Origin: Gammaproteobacteria bacterium
GTDB taxonomy: Bacteria; Pseudomonadota; Gammaproteobacteria; Pseudomonadales; UBA7434
NCBI GenBank assembly: GCA_024280785.1
Contig: JAJRPK010000009.1
Location: 1 to 7,273 of the forward strand
Reading direction: 5' to 3'
DNA length: 7,273 nucleotides
Part shown: positions 6,990 through 7,273 of the stretch, piece after piece
How positions within the stretch are numbered: the stretch's first letter is position 1
How the letters are laid out: each line of letters opens with the position of its first letter
Notes under the pieces: model-generated
Told to the model about the DNA's origin: nothing
The model's input: only the letters and a program-made list of their open reading frames with translations
Database searches by the model: none
Program-made: the position numbers and the translations under genes

Positions 6990-7011
6990 ATTGGCACTAG
7001 TTAAATTACGT

Positions 7012-7049
7012 TGTTAATCTGTATGAGTTCAGATTAACACCGCCGTTTT
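7012..7049 (+). terminator. Possible rho-independent terminator after ppnN
   Basis: TGTTAATCTG (7012-7021) and CAGATTAACA (7030-7039) form a perfect 10-bp stem with an 8-nt loop, 22 nt after the ppnN stop. A short run of four T (7046-7049) follows after six bases. The stem is AT-rich and the T run is short and offset, so termination strength is doubtful, but position and perfect symmetry support a 3'-end role. Confidence 0.45.
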
Positions 7050-7145
7050 CACAAACTCACTTCTTTTACCCAGCCCCTTTGAGTCACCATCAATGAGCTG
7101 CCCCAGGCTAGCTAGAAACATACACGATGTAGGTGCCCACAAATA

Positions 7146-7273
7146 ACCCTACTCGCAAGCTTCGGCGCTTAAGCGACGGAATGCTTACGGCATTTGTACT
7201 CGCTGCGCTCACCCTACGGATAGGCAAAGCCTATGCTAAATTGCTATGCAATTTGGTCAGGTACTTTTTTACC
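7146..7273. repeat. Hairpin-rich intergenic element, unidentified, runs off the right edge
   Basis: Within about 120 bases several separate dyads follow one another. They are AAGC/GCTT (7157-7170), the 10-bp palindrome CGCTTAAGCG (7166-7175), AATGC/GCATT (7180-7194), ATAGGC/GCCTAT with a 3-nt loop (7220-7234), AAATTGC/GCAATTT with a 3-nt loop (7238-7254) and GGTA/TACC at the very end (7260-7273). The word ACCCTAC occurs at 7146 and 7211, and TACTCGC at 7150 and 7197. I see no coding frame of note on either strand. The pattern resembles a REP-like or MITE-like intergenic repeat, but I cannot assign a family, and the right boundary is outside the window. The stretch 7050-7145 before it shows nothing I can name. 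Confidence 0.4.

Noticed and set aside
7012..7039. The stem after ppnN as an integron attC site
   Set aside because: The GTTAATC arm does not fit the GTTRRRY core, and there is no integrase or cassette structure nearby.

Overview
The window looks like chromosomal DNA from a gammaproteobacterium, probably a marine or other environmental lineage; I cannot name the genus. The basis is the proteins. There is a single-chain PurL of the E. coli type with its glutaminase domain fused at the C-terminus, separate SecD and SecF proteins that align end to end with the E. coli ones from memory, and a three-part PpnN (YgdH) protein. Base composition is moderate and even, and every protein gene is on the + strand.

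Layout. Positions 1-2184 hold the C-terminal 727 codons of purL, which enters from beyond the left edge. A gap of 284 bp (2185-2468) carries a near-consensus sigma-70 promoter with a GC-rich discriminator, then a leader of about 160 nt. secD (2469-4313) and secF (4428-5351) follow, separated by an unusually long 114-bp gap that contains a 16-bp tandem duplication. A 243-bp gap (5352-5594) leads to ppnN (5595-6989). It ends in a 15-bp tandem repeat and a small hairpin whose loop presents the Shine-Dalgarno bases. From 6990 to 7273 I see no gene: first a perfect 10-bp stem that may be a terminator, then a run of closely spaced small hairpins that continues to the right edge.

How the genes relate. 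PurL performs the fourth step of de novo purine synthesis. SecD and SecF form the proton- or sodium-driven accessory motor of the Sec translocon. PpnN cleaves nucleoside monophosphates into base and ribose-5-phosphate and in E. coli is controlled by (p)ppGpp. No single pathway joins all three. The usual partners of secDF (tgt, yajC) are absent, so this may be a second, separately regulated secDF pair of the kind known in Vibrio.

I found no mobile element, CRISPR array, tRNA or rRNA, and no clearly new protein system. The points most worth a second look are non-coding: the secD leader, the two short tandem duplications just upstream of start codons, the SD-in-loop hairpin at ppnN, and the hairpin-rich 3' end.
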